Positions 5,937 to 6,203 of a stretch of 6,203 nt of DNA are shown here, piece by piece. The position numbers and the translations under genes were made by a program. A model generated the notes under the pieces. That model saw only the letters and a program-made list of their open reading frames with translations, did no database searches and had not been told where the DNA came from. Source of the DNA: an uncultured Pseudomonadales bacterium (GTDB taxonomy: Bacteria > Pseudomonadota > Gammaproteobacteria > Pseudomonadales > IMCC2047); the NCBI GenBank assembly GCA_947258895.1, contig CAMYKE010000089.1:1-6203 (forward strand), in the 5' to 3' direction. How positions within the stretch are numbered: position 1 is the stretch's first letter; each line of letters opens with the position of its first letter.

Positions 5937-6131
5937 GGGGAAGCCGTGAAGATCGTGGTGGTGAAGAAGGATCCCGGATTGACGGAAGAGTCGTTGATCG
6001 CCTACTGCCGGGAACATCTCACCAACTACAAGCGGCCGCGCCATGTGGCCTTCGTGACCGATCTGCCCAAGAGCAACGTCGGCAAGATCCTCCGTCGTGA
6101 GTTGCGCGACCGTTACGGGGAGACAGCCTGA
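5901..6131 (+). pseudogene. fadD: C-terminal remnant of a FadD-type long-chain acyl-CoA ligase
   Basis: FadD activates fatty acids to acyl-CoA through an acyl-AMP intermediate. Here only about 76 codons of a protein usually near 550 residues are present, ending at TGA 6131. They cover the small C-terminal domain: [14 protein letters not shown], then [25 protein letters not shown], and the A10 motif [13 protein letters not shown], whose Lys (codon 6084-6086) is the adenylation-step lysine of the superfamily. The homology begins abruptly near 5901-5934; upstream the same frame runs without a stop back to the cyclophilin TAA but has no FadD character. The GTG at 5946 is not a plausible native start, since it interrupts a conserved block. 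A domain this short cannot catalyse alone. Either the gene was cut by rearrangement or the sequence is a chimeric join. Confidence 0.82.
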
Positions 6132-6148
6132 GGAAGCGGCGCCATCAG

Positions 6149-6203
6149 GTGGGGCTGCGGGTGGGCATCGTGTCCGACACCCACGGCGCGCTCGATGAAC
6201 GGG
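6149..6203 (+). CDS. YfcE-like metallophosphoesterase (5' end only, runs off right edge)
   Basis: The last 18 codons read VGLRVGIVSDTHGALDER. GIVSDTHG close to the N-terminus is the D-x-H metal-binding motif that opens the calcineurin-like phosphoesterase fold in the YfcE/MJ0936 group. The start is uncertain: GTG 6149 or GTG 6161 are available, with AGGA at 6131-6134 rather far upstream, and no ATG is in frame. It follows the fadD-like stop by 17 nt in the same direction, so it probably came with that fragment as part of one operon. The substrate cannot be told from this fragment. Confidence 0.72.
   Translation, partial: MGLRVGIVSDTHGALDER

Noticed and set aside
5946..6131. Independent small gene starting at GTG 5946
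   Set aside because: The frame is the conserved C-terminal domain of FadD, and the homology continues upstream of this GTG (SGEA before it), so it is a truncated piece, not a small ORF.

Overview
The window looks like a chromosomal segment of a gammaproteobacterium. Its genes are close relatives of the E. coli and Pseudomonas proteins ScpA, TrpS, YciO, Rnm (YciV), YciB, YciI, YgiM and PpiA, in a housekeeping arrangement. I see no tRNA, rRNA, CRISPR array, insertion sequence, prophage or toxin-antitoxin gene.

Layout. The left 3.6 kb is read leftward: rnm (5'-3' exoribonuclease, PHP domain), yciO (Sua5/YciO/YrdC family), trpS (tryptophanyl-tRNA synthetase) and the 5' part of scpA (chromosome segregation), which runs off the left edge. 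A 140-bp divergent region (3612-3751) separates this block from a rightward operon. That operon is yciB (inner-membrane septation/envelope protein), yciI (small cytosolic protein), a YgiM-like protein (signal peptide, SH3, coiled coil, membrane anchor) and a periplasmic cyclophilin (ppiA-like). The last two gene junctions are each exactly 3 nt. The leftward block concerns RNA processing, translation and chromosome organisation. The rightward block is mostly envelope functions.

The right end is the unusual part. After the cyclophilin come about 16 codons of the C-terminus of a VOC/glyoxalase protein on the minus strand. Without any gap this turns into the C-terminal 76 or so codons of a FadD-type acyl-CoA ligase on the plus strand, followed by the first codons of a YfcE-like metallophosphoesterase. 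Neither truncated gene has its remaining part here. The two readings overlap antisense over about 35 bp around the palindrome GGGATCCC. This is either a real illegitimate-recombination scar or a chimeric assembly or cloning junction.

Other points of interest are a TTG start for trpS with an out-of-frame ATG mini-ORF under the same Shine-Dalgarno, a C-x21-C-x6-C-x2-C motif in TrpS resembling an iron-sulfur motif, and a symmetric -10 region plus a GC-rich leader hairpin upstream of yciB. I found no clearly new multi-gene system; the window is mostly core genome with one anomalous junction.
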